A stretch of 64,000 nt of DNA, taken from contig NZ_JAQOMR010000001.1 of the NCBI RefSeq assembly GCF_028401385.1, positions 2,172,501 to 2,236,500 on the forward strand, written 5' to 3'. The notes below the pieces were generated by a model. That model was not told the origin of the DNA and made no database searches. It worked only from the letters and a program-made list of their open reading frames with translations. The stretch comes from Marinicella algicola (GTDB lineage: Bacteria; Pseudomonadota; Gammaproteobacteria; Xanthomonadales; Marinicellaceae). The translations under genes and the position numbers were made by a program. Positions 1-8,230 of this stretch are shown here, in pieces; positions within the stretch are counted from its first letter, which is position 1; every line of letters begins with the position of its first letter.

Positions 1-483
1 TTCCATCACGATTGCCGGAATGCCGGAGCCGCAGGTGCCGCAATTCTCAGTCCGCCCGCTCTCGCTCAGGCCATGCGCCTGATAAAACGCAAACGCTGCG
101 TCATTGCCGATGACGACTTCGAGCGCGAGCCTCCTGGCATTGGGAAAGCAGGTCTCGATCTCGGCGAAAAGATTACGGCCGATCCCCTGCCGCTGAAAAT
201 CCGGATGGATATAAAGCTGGTGCAGGTTGACCACATCCGCGCGGCTTTTCGACGGTGCAGCATAGGCCATGCCACCGACCTTGCGGCCATCATCGGCCAC
301 CAGAAACTCGCCGCCCTTGCGCTCGAGCCGGTCCTTGACTGCCTTGGGAGAATGCCAACCTGCAACAAGCTGGCTAACCTTTTCGGCGCCCATGATGGGA
401 TCATAGGTGGCATGCCAAGAGACATCCAGCAGCGCGCAGACCGCCGGAATATCCGTTTCCATCGCGGTTCGGACGAAAAACAA
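1..483 (-). CDS. GNAT-family N-acetyltransferase, partial at window edge
   Basis: About 161 residues are visible and the gene runs off the left edge. The acetyl-CoA binding loop is clear as QRQGIGRNL, preceded by the usual NLHQLYIHPDF strand and followed by ALEVVIGNDAAFAFYQAHGL, the normal order of GNAT motifs A and B. The likely start is the TTG at 483, because GGAG lies 8 bases before it; an ATG at 462 is possible but has no ribosome site. The TTG is 4 bases after the gatB stop, so it is probably co-transcribed with gatB. Substrate cannot be told. It is not the same frame as any longer open frame on either strand here. Confidence 0.85.
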   Translation of the reverse strand, partial: MFFVRTAMETDIPAVCALLDVSWHATYDPIMGAEKVSQLVAGWHSPKAVKDRLERKGGEFLVADDGRKVGGMAYAAPSKSRADVVNLHQLYIHPDFQRQGIGRNLFAEIETCFPNARRLALEVVIGNDAAFAFYQAHGLSESGRTENCGTCGSGIPAIVME

Positions 484-487
484 AGGC

Positions 488-2008
488 CTACTCCGTAACG
501 CCGAGCTTGTCCTTCACCAGCGCCTGAACGGCCTGGGGATTGGCCTTGCCCTTCGACGCCTTCATCACCTGACCGACAAACCAGCCGGCAAGCGAGGGCT
601 TGTCCTTGACCTTTTCGGCCTGCTCGGGATTAGCGGCAATGATCTCGTCGACGATCTTTTCGATCGCGCCGGTATCGGTCACCTGCTTCATGCCGCGCTC
701 TTCGACAATCGCCTTAGGGTCACCGCCCTCGTTCCAGACGATTTCGAACAGGTCCTTGGCGATCTTACCGGAAATCACGCCTTCCTTGATCAGCGACAGG
801 ATTGCGCCTAGCTGCTCGGGCGAAACCGGGGTCTCGTCAATGCCCTTGCCAGCCTTGTTGAGCGCGCCGAGCAGGTCGTTGATCACCCAGTTGGCCGCGA
901 CCTTGGCATCGCCCTGGCCGACCAGTTTTTCGTAGTAGTCGGAAACAGCCTTGTCGGAAACCAGTACGGAGGCATCGTAGATCGACAGGCCAAAATCGTT
1001 GACGAACCGCGCCTTCTTGTCGTCAGGCAGTTCCGGCAGATCCTTCGCCAGCTCCGCGATAAAGGCATCATCGAATTCGAGTGGCAGCAGGTCGGGATCA
1101 GGAAAATAGCGATAGTCATGCGCATCTTCCTTGGAGCGCATCGACCGGGTTTCGCCCTTCACCGGGTCAAACAGCCGGGTTTCCTGATCGATCTCGCCGC
1201 CGTCTTCCAGAATATCGATCTGGCGACGCGCCTCGCTTTCAATCGCCATGCCAACGAAGCGGATGGAGTTGACGTTCTTGATCTCGCAGCGTGTACCGAA
1301 TTCCCCACCCGGCTTGCGCACAGAGACATTGACGTCGGCGCGCATCGAGCCTTCGTCCATGTTGCCGTCGCAGGTGCCGAGATAACGCACGATAGTGCGA
1401 AGCTTGGTCAGGAATGCCTTGGCCTCGTCGGGCGAACGCATATCCGGTTTGGACACGATTTCCATCAGCGCCACACCGGATCGGTTCAGATCGACGAATG
1501 ACATCGAGGGATGCTGGTCATGCATCGACTTGCCGGCGTCCTGCTCCAGGTGCAGGCGTTCAATGCCAATTTCGATATCCTCGAAATTGCCCTGTTTGTC
1601 CGGCCCGAGCGAGATGGTGATGATGCCCTCGCCGACGATCGGATCCTTGTACTGCGAAATCTGGTAGCCCTGCGGCAGGTCGGGATAGAAATAGTTCTTG
1701 CGGTCGAAGATCGAACGCTTGTTGATCTGGGCCTTGAGACCGAGACCGGTGCGCACGGCCTGTTTGACGCATTCCTCGTTGATGACCGGCAGCATGCCGG
1801 GCATGGCCGCATCCACCAGCGATACATTGGCATTCGGCGCCTTGCCGAACCGGGTGGACGAGCCGGAAAACAGTTTCGAATTGCTCGTGACCTGCGCATG
1901 CACCTCCAAGCCGACAATGATTTCCCAGTCGCCGGTGACACCGGGCAACATGCGTTTGGGATCAGGCGTACGGGTATCGACAATGGTCATGGTCAGCTCA
2001 TCGTTCAT
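488..2008 (-). CDS. gatB: Aspartyl/glutamyl-tRNA(Asn/Gln) amidotransferase subunit B
   Basis: GatB is the subunit of the GatCAB complex that activates and amidates Glu-tRNA(Gln) and Asp-tRNA(Asn) in the cytoplasm. The 506-residue frame matches the family length. It opens with [14 protein letters not shown], has the LDPxG-like core including [18 protein letters not shown] and [11 protein letters not shown], and ends with the GatB/Yqey helical domain (about residues 350-500). The first ATG gives MNDELTM; the second ATG at 1990 gives the more usual MTIVDTR start, and both are possible. gatA and gatC are not in this window. The frame is intact, unlike many neighbours. Confidence 0.96.
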   Translation of the reverse strand: MNDELTMTIVDTRTPDPKRMLPGVTGDWEIIVGLEVHAQVTSNSKLFSGSSTRFGKAPNANVSLVDAAMPGMLPVINEECVKQAVRTGLGLKAQINKRSIFDRKNYFYPDLPQGYQISQYKDPIVGEGIITISLGPDKQGNFEDIEIGIERLHLEQDAGKSMHDQHPSMSFVDLNRSGVALMEIVSKPDMRSPDEAKAFLTKLRTIVRYLGTCDGNMDEGSMRADVNVSVRKPGGEFGTRCEIKNVNSIRFVGMAIESEARRQIDILEDGGEIDQETRLFDPVKGETRSMRSKEDAHDYRYFPDPDLLPLEFDDAFIAELAKDLPELPDDKKARFVNDFGLSIYDASVLVSDKAVSDYYEKLVGQGDAKVAANWVINDLLGALNKAGKGIDETPVSPEQLGAILSLIKEGVISGKIAKDLFEIVWNEGGDPKAIVEERGMKQVTDTGAIEKIVDEIIAANPEQAEKVKDKPSLAGWFVGQVMKASKGKANPQAVQALVKDKLGVTE

Positions 2009-2296
2009 CTACGGAATATCGTTGGTGAGGTAGAGCAAATAGGTGCAAGACGCAAGCGATAGGGCACACGCTTGAGCGGCAAAACCTTGACCTTTTTCGG
2101 ACGCAGGCGTATTCCATCCGCGTCAACTCGGAGTTTGAATGTCAAACCGACTGGAATCCCGCTAAGGGCCCTGCCCGCCTCGCTTTGATGAAGCGACAAG
2201 CGCGCAGCGGCCGAAAACACTGAGCCTCGCGGCAAAACCTGCCAGCGGGAACATGTTTTCGTGCGCCATGACGGCGCCAATCCGGATTTCAAGACG
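2009..2296. other. Intergenic region between divergent gatB and yjhX-like gene
   Basis: About 290 bases between the gatB start and the ATG at 2297. It must hold the promoters of both genes. I could not recognise a -35/-10 pair, operator or RNA structure with confidence, and no frame here resembles a known protein. Confidence 0.5.
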
Positions 2297-2554
2297 ATGG
2301 ATATCTCGCGCAATGAACAGCGCATCCTGCACCTGCTCGCACAGGGTGGCAGGATCGAACTGACACGCTCCGACAACCGCAAGATCGAACAGGTCGACTG
2401 CTATACCCGCGACGGCTGGGTCTATCCCGGCCTCGACCTGACCCTGTTCCGCAAGCTGAAGGCCAAACGCGCCATCCGCTCGCGCGGCGGCAGGCCGTAT
2501 CAGATTACTGAACGCGGATTAAAACTGGTCAGAAGTCAACCTGACAACAAATGA
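2297..2554 (+). CDS. YjhX-like toxin family protein (UPF0386)
   Basis: An 85-residue protein, exactly the length of Escherichia coli YjhX. The shared pattern is DISRNEQRILHLLAQGGRI at the N-terminus, then CYTRDGW, then LFRKLKAKRAIRSRGGRPY and a C-terminal RSQPDNK. In E. coli YjhX is reported as a growth-inhibiting topoisomerase I inhibitor paired with YjhQ, a GNAT-type antitoxin; that role is inferred here only from similarity. The ATG at 2297 is preferred over an upstream ATG at 2261 because family members begin at this point. No antitoxin gene is adjacent: the following gene is convergent and unrelated, and the nearest GNAT gene is beyond gatB. Confidence 0.8.
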   Translation: MDISRNEQRILHLLAQGGRIELTRSDNRKIEQVDCYTRDGWVYPGLDLTLFRKLKAKRAIRSRGGRPYQITERGLKLVRSQPDNK

Positions 2555-2609
2555 TGAGGAAACAGGGAGGGGTGCAAGGCGCTCCTCCCTAAAAGATAGA
2601 CTGTTCGCC

Positions 2610-2885
2610 CTATCGCATGGAGGCTGTCTCGGCCCTGAGCCCCGCAAGCTCGTCCGCGAAGCTACCTTGCGGGACCGGCCTTCCCGCGCGGCGGTACCAG
2701 TAGCCGGCATTCCATTTGTCACCCTCGATCCGGTGACAGAGCGCATGAGCTGCGTCATAAGGCATCTCGCCCTCATGTGCCTGGCAAATTTCGTGCACCG
2801 CTTCCCATTGCGACCCAATCACGAAGCCGGCGCGGGCGAGCGCCTCAAGCGCCGCATCAAGGGCTGCCAATTGATTGCTGGTCAT
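2610..2885 (-). CDS. Small conserved hypothetical protein
   Basis: A 91-residue soluble protein starting at the ATG at 2885, which has a strong AGGAGG 8-9 bases upstream. It contains a helix-rich N-terminal half and a conserved-looking segment CHRIEGDKWNAGYWYRRAGRP. I recall small Rhizobiales proteins with a similar HRIEGD-NAxYWYRRAG signature, but they have no assigned function. It sits 41 bases downstream of the EAL gene on the same strand and may share its transcript. The longer open frame extending further upstream in this frame lies inside the EAL gene and is not real. Confidence 0.7.
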   Translation of the reverse strand: MTSNQLAALDAALEALARAGFVIGSQWEAVHEICQAHEGEMPYDAAHALCHRIEGDKWNAGYWYRRAGRPVPQGSFADELAGLRAETASMR

Positions 2886-2926
2886 GAAAAACGCCTCCTG
2901 CTTGTTGCATCTCCCTTTCGGGGCAC

Positions 2927-3681
2927 TCAGTACCGCCAACAAATCTCGTCGGTGTGCGGCAAGTGTTCGAAGGCCGGGCGGCATAGATAATAGCCCTGCG
3001 CCAGCTCCACGCCCAGTTCGCACAGCACAGCGAGCTCGCCAGCGGTCTCCACACCTTCGCAGACGAGATCGATTGCCATTTCCCGCGCCATGGCGACAAG
3101 GTGCTTGACGATGACATGGCGTGACGGACTTTTTCGATGCCGCGCACCAGCTCCATATCGAGCTTGATGATATTCGGCGGCATATTGGCCAGGAGCGACA
3201 GACCGGAATGGCCAGCGCCGAAATCATCCACCGCCGTTTGAAAGCCAAGCTCCCGATAGAGCGTCACAATCGACTTGAGCCTGTCTGTGTTGACCACTTC
3301 CGATTCGGTAAACTCGAAGATAAGCCTTTCACTGGCGACACCGCATCTCTTGCCGGTCGCAAGCGTCAGTTGGATGCATGCGCGTGGTTCATAGATCGCT
3401 CGCGGCATGAAATTGATCGAAAGTTTCGCCCCTGTTTCCATAAGGCCGAGGCCGGCGGCAAGTTCAATCGCCTTCACCCGGCATTGTTGATCGAAGGCAT
3501 AGAGATTGTCTTCGCTCAGTTGAGCAAAAAGCGTTCCCGCCCCTTCATTAGCAACACCGCGCGCAAGCGCCTCGTAGGCGAAAACCGAACCGTCTTCAAG
3601 ATTGACGATCGGCTGAAAGGCCATCGAGAAGTCAAAAGGCAGGGCATCTGCTTTCAGGCACCCGATGCAAGATCCGGACAT
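2927..3681 (-). CDS. EAL-domain cyclic-di-GMP phosphodiesterase
   Basis: A stand-alone EAL domain that would hydrolyse c-di-GMP to pGpG in the cytoplasm. After an N-terminal CIGC motif it shows FQPIV, the signature EALARG, NFMP, FEFTES, DDFGAGHSG and IKLDMELVRG. The rest (VCEGVE, AQGYYLCRP, ending DEICWRY) is one frame away. The break is at about 3130, in the run of five T; adding one base restores a full domain with all catalytic acidic residues and the lysine. No sensory or GGDEF domain is present. About 250 residues when repaired. The two N-terminal cysteines might bind metal or be redox active, but that is a guess. Confidence 0.87.
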
Positions 3682-3751
3682 TCAGAACTCTCGTCACAAA
3701 CAGTTCAGCGGTTCTAGTGATTAAAGACTACGTTGCGCTTCCCGCCAACAA

Positions 3752-3790
3752 GAAAAGCCCGACCGCCTTTTTCTGGCAACCGGGCTTTTC
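3752..3790 (-). terminator. Rho-independent terminator after serA
   Basis: On the minus strand GAAAAGCCCGGTTGCC pairs with GGCGGTCGGGCTTTTC (with three G-U pairs) around the loop AGAAAAA, a 16-pair stem ending in a T run. It lies 22 bases past the serA stop. The A/T flanks on both sides make it usable in either direction, so it may also end transcription from the left. Confidence 0.88.
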
Positions 3791-3811
3791 GGCTATTTCT
3801 GTAAAGCCGTC

Positions 3812-5407
3812 TTATTCAACACTGAACTGCAACGGCTTGGCCTGCTTGATGGCCTCATGGCCGAGCAGCTTGTCGAGCACGTCCGGCTTCGGCTGATCGT
3901 CAACATAGAGAAGCGCGATTGCATCGCCGCCTTCATTGTCGCGGCCGAGTTGGAAGTTGGCGATGTTGACACCTGCCTCACCAAGTGTGGTGCCCATGAA
4001 ACCGATCATGCCGGGCACGTCGGTGTTGGAGATGTAGACCATGTTGCGGCCGACATCGGCATCCATGTTGATGCCCTTGATCTGGATGAAGCGCGGCTTG
4101 CCATCAGAGAACACCGTACCGGCAACAGAGCGGGTCTGCTTTTCGGTGGTGATCGTCAGCTTGATATAGCCGTCATAGACGCCCGACTTGTCGCGACGGG
4201 TTTCCTGCAGGATGATGCCTTTGTCCTTCAGCATGATCGGCGCGGACACCATGTTGACGTCGGCAACCAGCGGACGCAGCAGACCAGCCAGAAGCGCGCT
4301 CGTCAGCGCCGTGGTGTTCATTTGCGCAAAGTTGCCGTCGTAAAGCACTTCGACTTCCTTGATGGCGTTTTCCGTCACCTGACCGGCAAACTCGCCAAGA
4401 ACTTCGGCAAGCTTGATCACCGGCTTCAGGCGCGGGGCCTCATCGGCCGAAATCGAAGGCATGTTGATGGCGTTGGTAACGGCCCCCTTCAGCAGGTAAT
4501 CCGACATCTGGTCGGCCACCTGAAGAGCCACATTTTCCTGAGCTTCCGACGTCGAGGCACCAAGGTGCGGCGTGCAGACGACGTTCGGGAGGCCGAACAG
4601 CGGGCTCTCGGTAGCAGGCTCGGTTTCGAACACGTCGAAGCCGGCGCCGGCAACCTGACCGGACTTGATGGCTTCGGCAAGGGCAGCCTCATCGACCAGA
4701 CCACCACGGGCGCAGTTGATGATGCGAACGCCCTTCTTGGTCTTGGCAAGTGCCTCGGCGTTCAGAATGCCGCGGGTCTTGTCGGTCATCGGCACATGCA
4801 GCGTGATGAAATCGGCCTTGGCCAGCAGCTCGTCGAGCTCGACCTTGGTGACGCCCATCTTCTCGGCCTTATCCTGCGATAGGAAGGGGTCATAGGCGAT
4901 GACGTTCATCTTCAGACCGATGGCGCGGTCGCAGACAATCGAGCCGATATTACCGGCGCCGATGACGCCGAGCGTCTTGCCAGTGATTTCGACGCCCATG
5001 AATTTAGACTTTTCCCATTTGCCGGCCTGGGTCGAGGTGTCGGCAGCCGGGATCTGGCGGGCAACGGCCAGCATCAGCGAAATCGCATGTTCGGCGGTCG
5101 TGATCGAGTTACCGAAGGGCGTGTTCATGACGATGATGCCGCGGCGCGAGGCTGCCGGGATATCGACATTGTCAACACCGATGCCGGCGCGGCCGATGAC
5201 CTTGAGATTGGTCGCGGCTTCAATCAGCTTTTCGGTCGCCTTGGTGGCCGAGCGGATGGCGAGACCATCATACTGGCCGATGATTTCGAGAAGCTTTTCC
5301 TTGTCCTTGCCGAGTTTCGGCTGGAAATCGACATCGATGCCGCGATCCTTGAAGATCTGGACGGCAGCTTCCGACAGCGCGTCGGATACGAGTACGCGAG
5401 GTGCCAT
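3812..5407 (-). CDS. serA: D-3-phosphoglycerate dehydrogenase
   Basis: Oxidises 3-phosphoglycerate to 3-phosphohydroxypyruvate with NAD, the first step of serine synthesis. The 531-residue length is the long form with an intervening domain and a C-terminal ACT domain (ending near VDDQPKPDVLDKLLGHEAIK), usually a site of feedback control. Visible motifs are the Rossmann loop GVIGAGNIGSIV, the catalytic arginine in NCARGG, the glutamate in DVFETEP and the histidine in CTPHLGAST. The start at 5407 (MAPRVLVSD) has AAGGAGG six bases upstream. It is the last gene of serC-alaE-serA. Intact. Confidence 0.97.
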   Translation of the reverse strand: MAPRVLVSDALSEAAVQIFKDRGIDVDFQPKLGKDKEKLLEIIGQYDGLAIRSATKATEKLIEAATNLKVIGRAGIGVDNVDIPAASRRGIIVMNTPFGNSITTAEHAISLMLAVARQIPAADTSTQAGKWEKSKFMGVEITGKTLGVIGAGNIGSIVCDRAIGLKMNVIAYDPFLSQDKAEKMGVTKVELDELLAKADFITLHVPMTDKTRGILNAEALAKTKKGVRIINCARGGLVDEAALAEAIKSGQVAGAGFDVFETEPATESPLFGLPNVVCTPHLGASTSEAQENVALQVADQMSDYLLKGAVTNAINMPSISADEAPRLKPVIKLAEVLGEFAGQVTENAIKEVEVLYDGNFAQMNTTALTSALLAGLLRPLVADVNMVSAPIMLKDKGIILQETRRDKSGVYDGYIKLTITTEKQTRSVAGTVFSDGKPRFIQIKGINMDADVGRNMVYISNTDVPGMIGFMGTTLGEAGVNIANFQLGRDNEGGDAIALLYVDDQPKPDVLDKLLGHEAIKQAKPLQFSVE

Positions 5408-5497
5408 GATGGCCTCCTTGAGGTTGGTGCCGGACAGCGGCCGGCGCATTACATTTTCTGGTCATAGCGCCGGGCAACGGGGTCCGGCCTTTCATTC

Positions 5498-5951
5498 TTA
5501 ACCGCCGAGTGACATCGGCTTCTGGCCCTTGTCCTTAAGGCCGAACAGACCCCGGACGAGATTCGAGAAACAGGCCATACGGCCGCCCCAGCACGAGCAT
5601 CAGCAAGGCAAAGCCGAGCGCGCCCCTCAGGATCGCTGTTCCCGACGCGCCACCAGCGGCGATGATCGCGACATAGATCGGAACCTGGAAGAAAAGCAGG
5701 GCAGCGCAATCGGTGAGGAATGCGCCCGCACGGCGTGAGGGACGAACCTTGGCGAACACAAAGTCGCGCCACATCCCGTAGGGTCTTGCGGTGAGAACCA
5801 TCAGTACGGCACCAATGCTCCGCGAAACCAGGACCTCACGCCATTCCATACCGGCAATGAACCGCTCGTTGAGCCCGCTGGCGATGGTGAAGAAGATCAC
5901 CAGCGCCAGCGTGTCTGCCACGAAACTGGTCACACGTGGAGAAATCGCCAC
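5498..5951 (-). CDS. alaE: AlaE-family amino acid exporter (L-alanine exporter type)
   Basis: A small inner-membrane protein with about four hydrophobic segments. It matches the AlaE pattern: VADTLALVIFF near the start, then SRSIGAVLMVLTARPYGMWRD, then FFQVPIYVAII and GRPYGLFL. AlaE of E. coli exports L-alanine; substrate here is unproven. It starts at GTG 5951 with AAGGAGG upstream. The open frame stops at 5535, but a one-base shift near 5560 extends it through LVRGLFGLKDKGQKPMSLGG to a stop at 5498, which looks like the natural end. It lies between serC and serA with short gaps (27 and 90 bases), so it is probably in the serine operon. Confidence 0.8.
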
Positions 5952-5977
5952 GGCCCACCCTCCTTGAAGCGCGGCGC

Positions 5978-7156
5978 TCAGGCCGCCTTTTCGGAAAGCT
6001 TCACCTTTTCGGCACGGAAAGCCCAGTCGAGCCAGCCCATCAACGCTTCCATGTCGGCGGTTTCCACCGTGGAACCGGCCCAGATGCGAAGACCGGACGG
6101 CGCATCGCGATAGGCGCCGATGTCATAGGCCACGCCTTCCTTGTCGAGCGCGGAGACGATCGCCTTGGCAAAGGCAGCCTGCGCCGCATCGTCAAGCTTT
6201 TGAACGTCGGGATCGACGATCTTCAGGCAAACGGAGGTATTGGAGCGGGTTGCCGGATCTTCCGCAAGGTTTTCGATCCAGTCGTTGTTTTCAACGAAAT
6301 CGAAGATCACCTTTGCATTGGCATCGGCCCGCGCAATCAATCCATCAGCACCGCCGAGCGATTTTGCCCATTTCAGCGCATCGAGATAGTCCTCGACACA
6401 AAGCATGGACGGGGTGTTGATCGTCTCGCCGACAAAGATCCCCTCGATCAGCTTGCCGCCCTTGGTCATGCGGAAAATCTTCGGCAGCGGCCATTCGGGC
6501 GTATAGTTTTCAAGCCGTTCAACCGCACGCGGTGAAAGGATGAGGATGCCGTGGCCGCCCTCGCCGCCCAGAACCTTCTGCCAGGAGAAGGTGACGACAT
6601 CGAGCTTGTTGAAGTCAAGGTCTTGCGCAAACACGGCCGAGGTCGCGTCACAAATCGTCAGGCCCTTGCGGTCGGTCGGAATGAAATCGGCGTTTGGAAC
6701 CCGCACGCCAGAGGTCGTACCATTCCAGGTGAAGACCACGTCATTGTCGAAATTGACTTTGGAAAGGTCGGGAAGCTGGCCATAGGGCGCTTCGAGCTTG
6801 CGCGCATCTTTCAGCTTCAGCTGCTTGATAACATCAGTCACCCAGCCTGCGCCGAACGATTCCCATGCCAGCATGTCGACACCGCGCTCGCCGAGCAGCG
6901 ACCACAGCGCCATTTCGACAGCGCCGGTATCGGAGGCGGGAACGATGCCGATGCGATAATCGCCGGGAACGTCCAGAACCTCACGGGTCAGGTCGATCGC
7001 TTCCTTGAGCTTCGCCTTGCCGATTTTTGCACGGTGGGAACGGCCAAGGGCAGCGTCATTCAACGCTTCGGGCGTCCAGCCGGGACGCTTCGCACAGGGG
7101 CCTGAAGAAAAACGGGGATTTTCCGGACGGATGTCCGGTTTGGTCATATCTGTCAT
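5978..7156 (-). CDS. serC: Phosphoserine aminotransferase
   Basis: PLP enzyme converting 3-phosphohydroxypyruvate plus glutamate to phosphoserine; the second step of serine synthesis, and also used in vitamin B6 synthesis in some bacteria. The 392-residue frame has the alphaproteobacterial form: [14 protein letters not shown] at the N-terminus, [29 protein letters not shown], and the PLP lysine in [13 protein letters not shown]. It is intact and starts the serC-alaE-serA unit. Two starts nine bases apart are possible (7156 or 7147). The region just upstream can form hairpins consistent with a serC leader. Confidence 0.96.
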   Translation of the reverse strand: MTDMTKPDIRPENPRFSSGPCAKRPGWTPEALNDAALGRSHRAKIGKAKLKEAIDLTREVLDVPGDYRIGIVPASDTGAVEMALWSLLGERGVDMLAWESFGAGWVTDVIKQLKLKDARKLEAPYGQLPDLSKVNFDNDVVFTWNGTTSGVRVPNADFIPTDRKGLTICDATSAVFAQDLDFNKLDVVTFSWQKVLGGEGGHGILILSPRAVERLENYTPEWPLPKIFRMTKGGKLIEGIFVGETINTPSMLCVEDYLDALKWAKSLGGADGLIARADANAKVIFDFVENNDWIENLAEDPATRSNTSVCLKIVDPDVQKLDDAAQAAFAKAIVSALDKEGVAYDIGAYRDAPSGLRIWAGSTVETADMEALMGWLDWAFRAEKVKLSEKAA

Positions 7157-7265
7157 ATCTCTACCCTTTCAGATAGTAGCCTCTCGTTGGGGAGAGGTGT
7201 CCCGCCGCTGGATATATTGGAGGTGTTGAGAATACGCAAGGAAAAAGATGACTTGGTGATGACGG
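7157..7265 (-). ncRNA. Putative serC-type 5' leader RNA
   Basis: On the minus strand the 5' region of serC has a hairpin CCTCTC/GAGAGG (7180-7185 with 7192-7197, six-base loop) preceded by the sequence GCGGCGGGACACCTC and followed directly by a second hairpin CTAC/GTAG (7161-7164 with 7176-7179) that abuts the start codon and would hide the ribosome site. A conserved serC leader motif is described upstream of serC in Rhizobiales (Rfam serC family), and this location and structure fit. I matched it by eye, not by covariance model. Confidence 0.5.
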
Positions 7266-7417
7266 ACTGCAACTTCATGCAAGGCGAGCCACGAACATAA
7301 AGAGAACAAAATGGTTCAATTGACACAAAACTGACGCAGCGGCTCACCACCCTGTTCTTGTAACTGTCCGTCATCGAATGATTATGGACAGAATGCGGTT
7401 TGACTATCAGGAGGATC

Positions 7418-7973
7418 TGGCTCGTTTGATTGATTGATTTAGGCGACGTTTGCGTGGTGTTGCAAGCGTCGGCTCTGGATTGTCTGTTCCTTGACCCTTT
7501 TTCGCTGTTTCAGGATTTCGTTTCCTCTTCCGAAGTAGACATCCGCAGGCGTGAGATTCCCGAGGCTCTCGTGATATCGGCGATGGTTGTAGTGTTCGAT
7601 GAACGCACCGATCTGAGCTTCCAGGTCTTTCGGGAAGAAGTCGTTTTCGAGCAGGATCCGGTTTTTCAGCGTCTGATGCCAGCGCTCGATCTTGCCTTCA
7701 CGTCTGCGGATACCCGGGCGCACCGTGGCGCTGCTCCATTTTCCTGTCCTTCAGCTATCCCGCCAGATCTTCGGCGATACCCTCGCGGCGGCAGAGCGCG
7801 GCGATACTGTCCTCTCCGCGCAGGCCTTCGAGCACGACACGGATCTTTTCCTCGGCAGAATAGGATTTGCGTGTGGCACAGCGGATATCCTTGATCGCCT
7901 TGTCTGCGCTCGACTTCTGCTGCCCGGATTTCTGTCTCATCTTCACTTCCTTTGCGTGAGCCACGATGAGCCA
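7418..7973 (-). pseudogene. Collapsed IS3-family insertion element (orfA-orfB remnant)
   Basis: The start of orfA is present from 7940: RQKSGQQKSSADKAIKDIR, then RKSYSAEEKIRVVLEGLRGE and LCRREGIAEDL, the helix-turn-helix part. It then passes straight into the 3' part of orfB: LAG, a TAG where a Trp is expected, LKDRKMEQRHGAPGYPQT, a frame break, and GKIERWHQTLKNRILLEND to the orfB stop at 7439, which includes the end of the integrase core. The rest of the element is missing. Possible imperfect ends are TGGCTC at 7418-7423 and GAGCCA at 7968-7973. It cannot encode an active transposase. Confidence 0.75.
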
Positions 7974-8230
7974 ACCCTTGATACTTGCAAGCCGTTCCGC
8001 CATCTCGGCAAATTCAGCGCGCCTGAAGCTATCGCTGCTGTAATCGATCTCGCAGCCGTAATAGGACGGTTCGAAATAGAACAAGGCCCCTTCCCTGTCA
8101 TAGCGCTCGATGAAAGCTCACCAGTCCAGGTCCTCTATGACGACGCCGGAACGGCGTTCATGCACCTCTTCGAGGATCTGCCCCAGACGCGTCAGGTCGA
8201 AGCGGGCAGGCCTGTGACGCTTGACTCCGA
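7974..8230 (-). pseudogene. DNA adenine methylase fragment (D12 class), disrupted
   Basis: The minus strand reads PARFDLTRLGQILEEVHERRS, GVVIEDLDW, a TGA stop, then AFIERYDREGALFYFEPSYYGCE and FAEMAERLASIKG. This is the middle of a Dam-like N6-adenine methyltransferase, where the catalytic motif is normally DPPY in FYLDPPYYG. Here it is EPSY, and there is an in-frame stop 20 residues earlier. The 3' part is cut off by the IS remnant and the 5' part is missing. About 85 residues remain. Phages and plasmids often carry such solo methylases; this one is dead. Confidence 0.65.
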
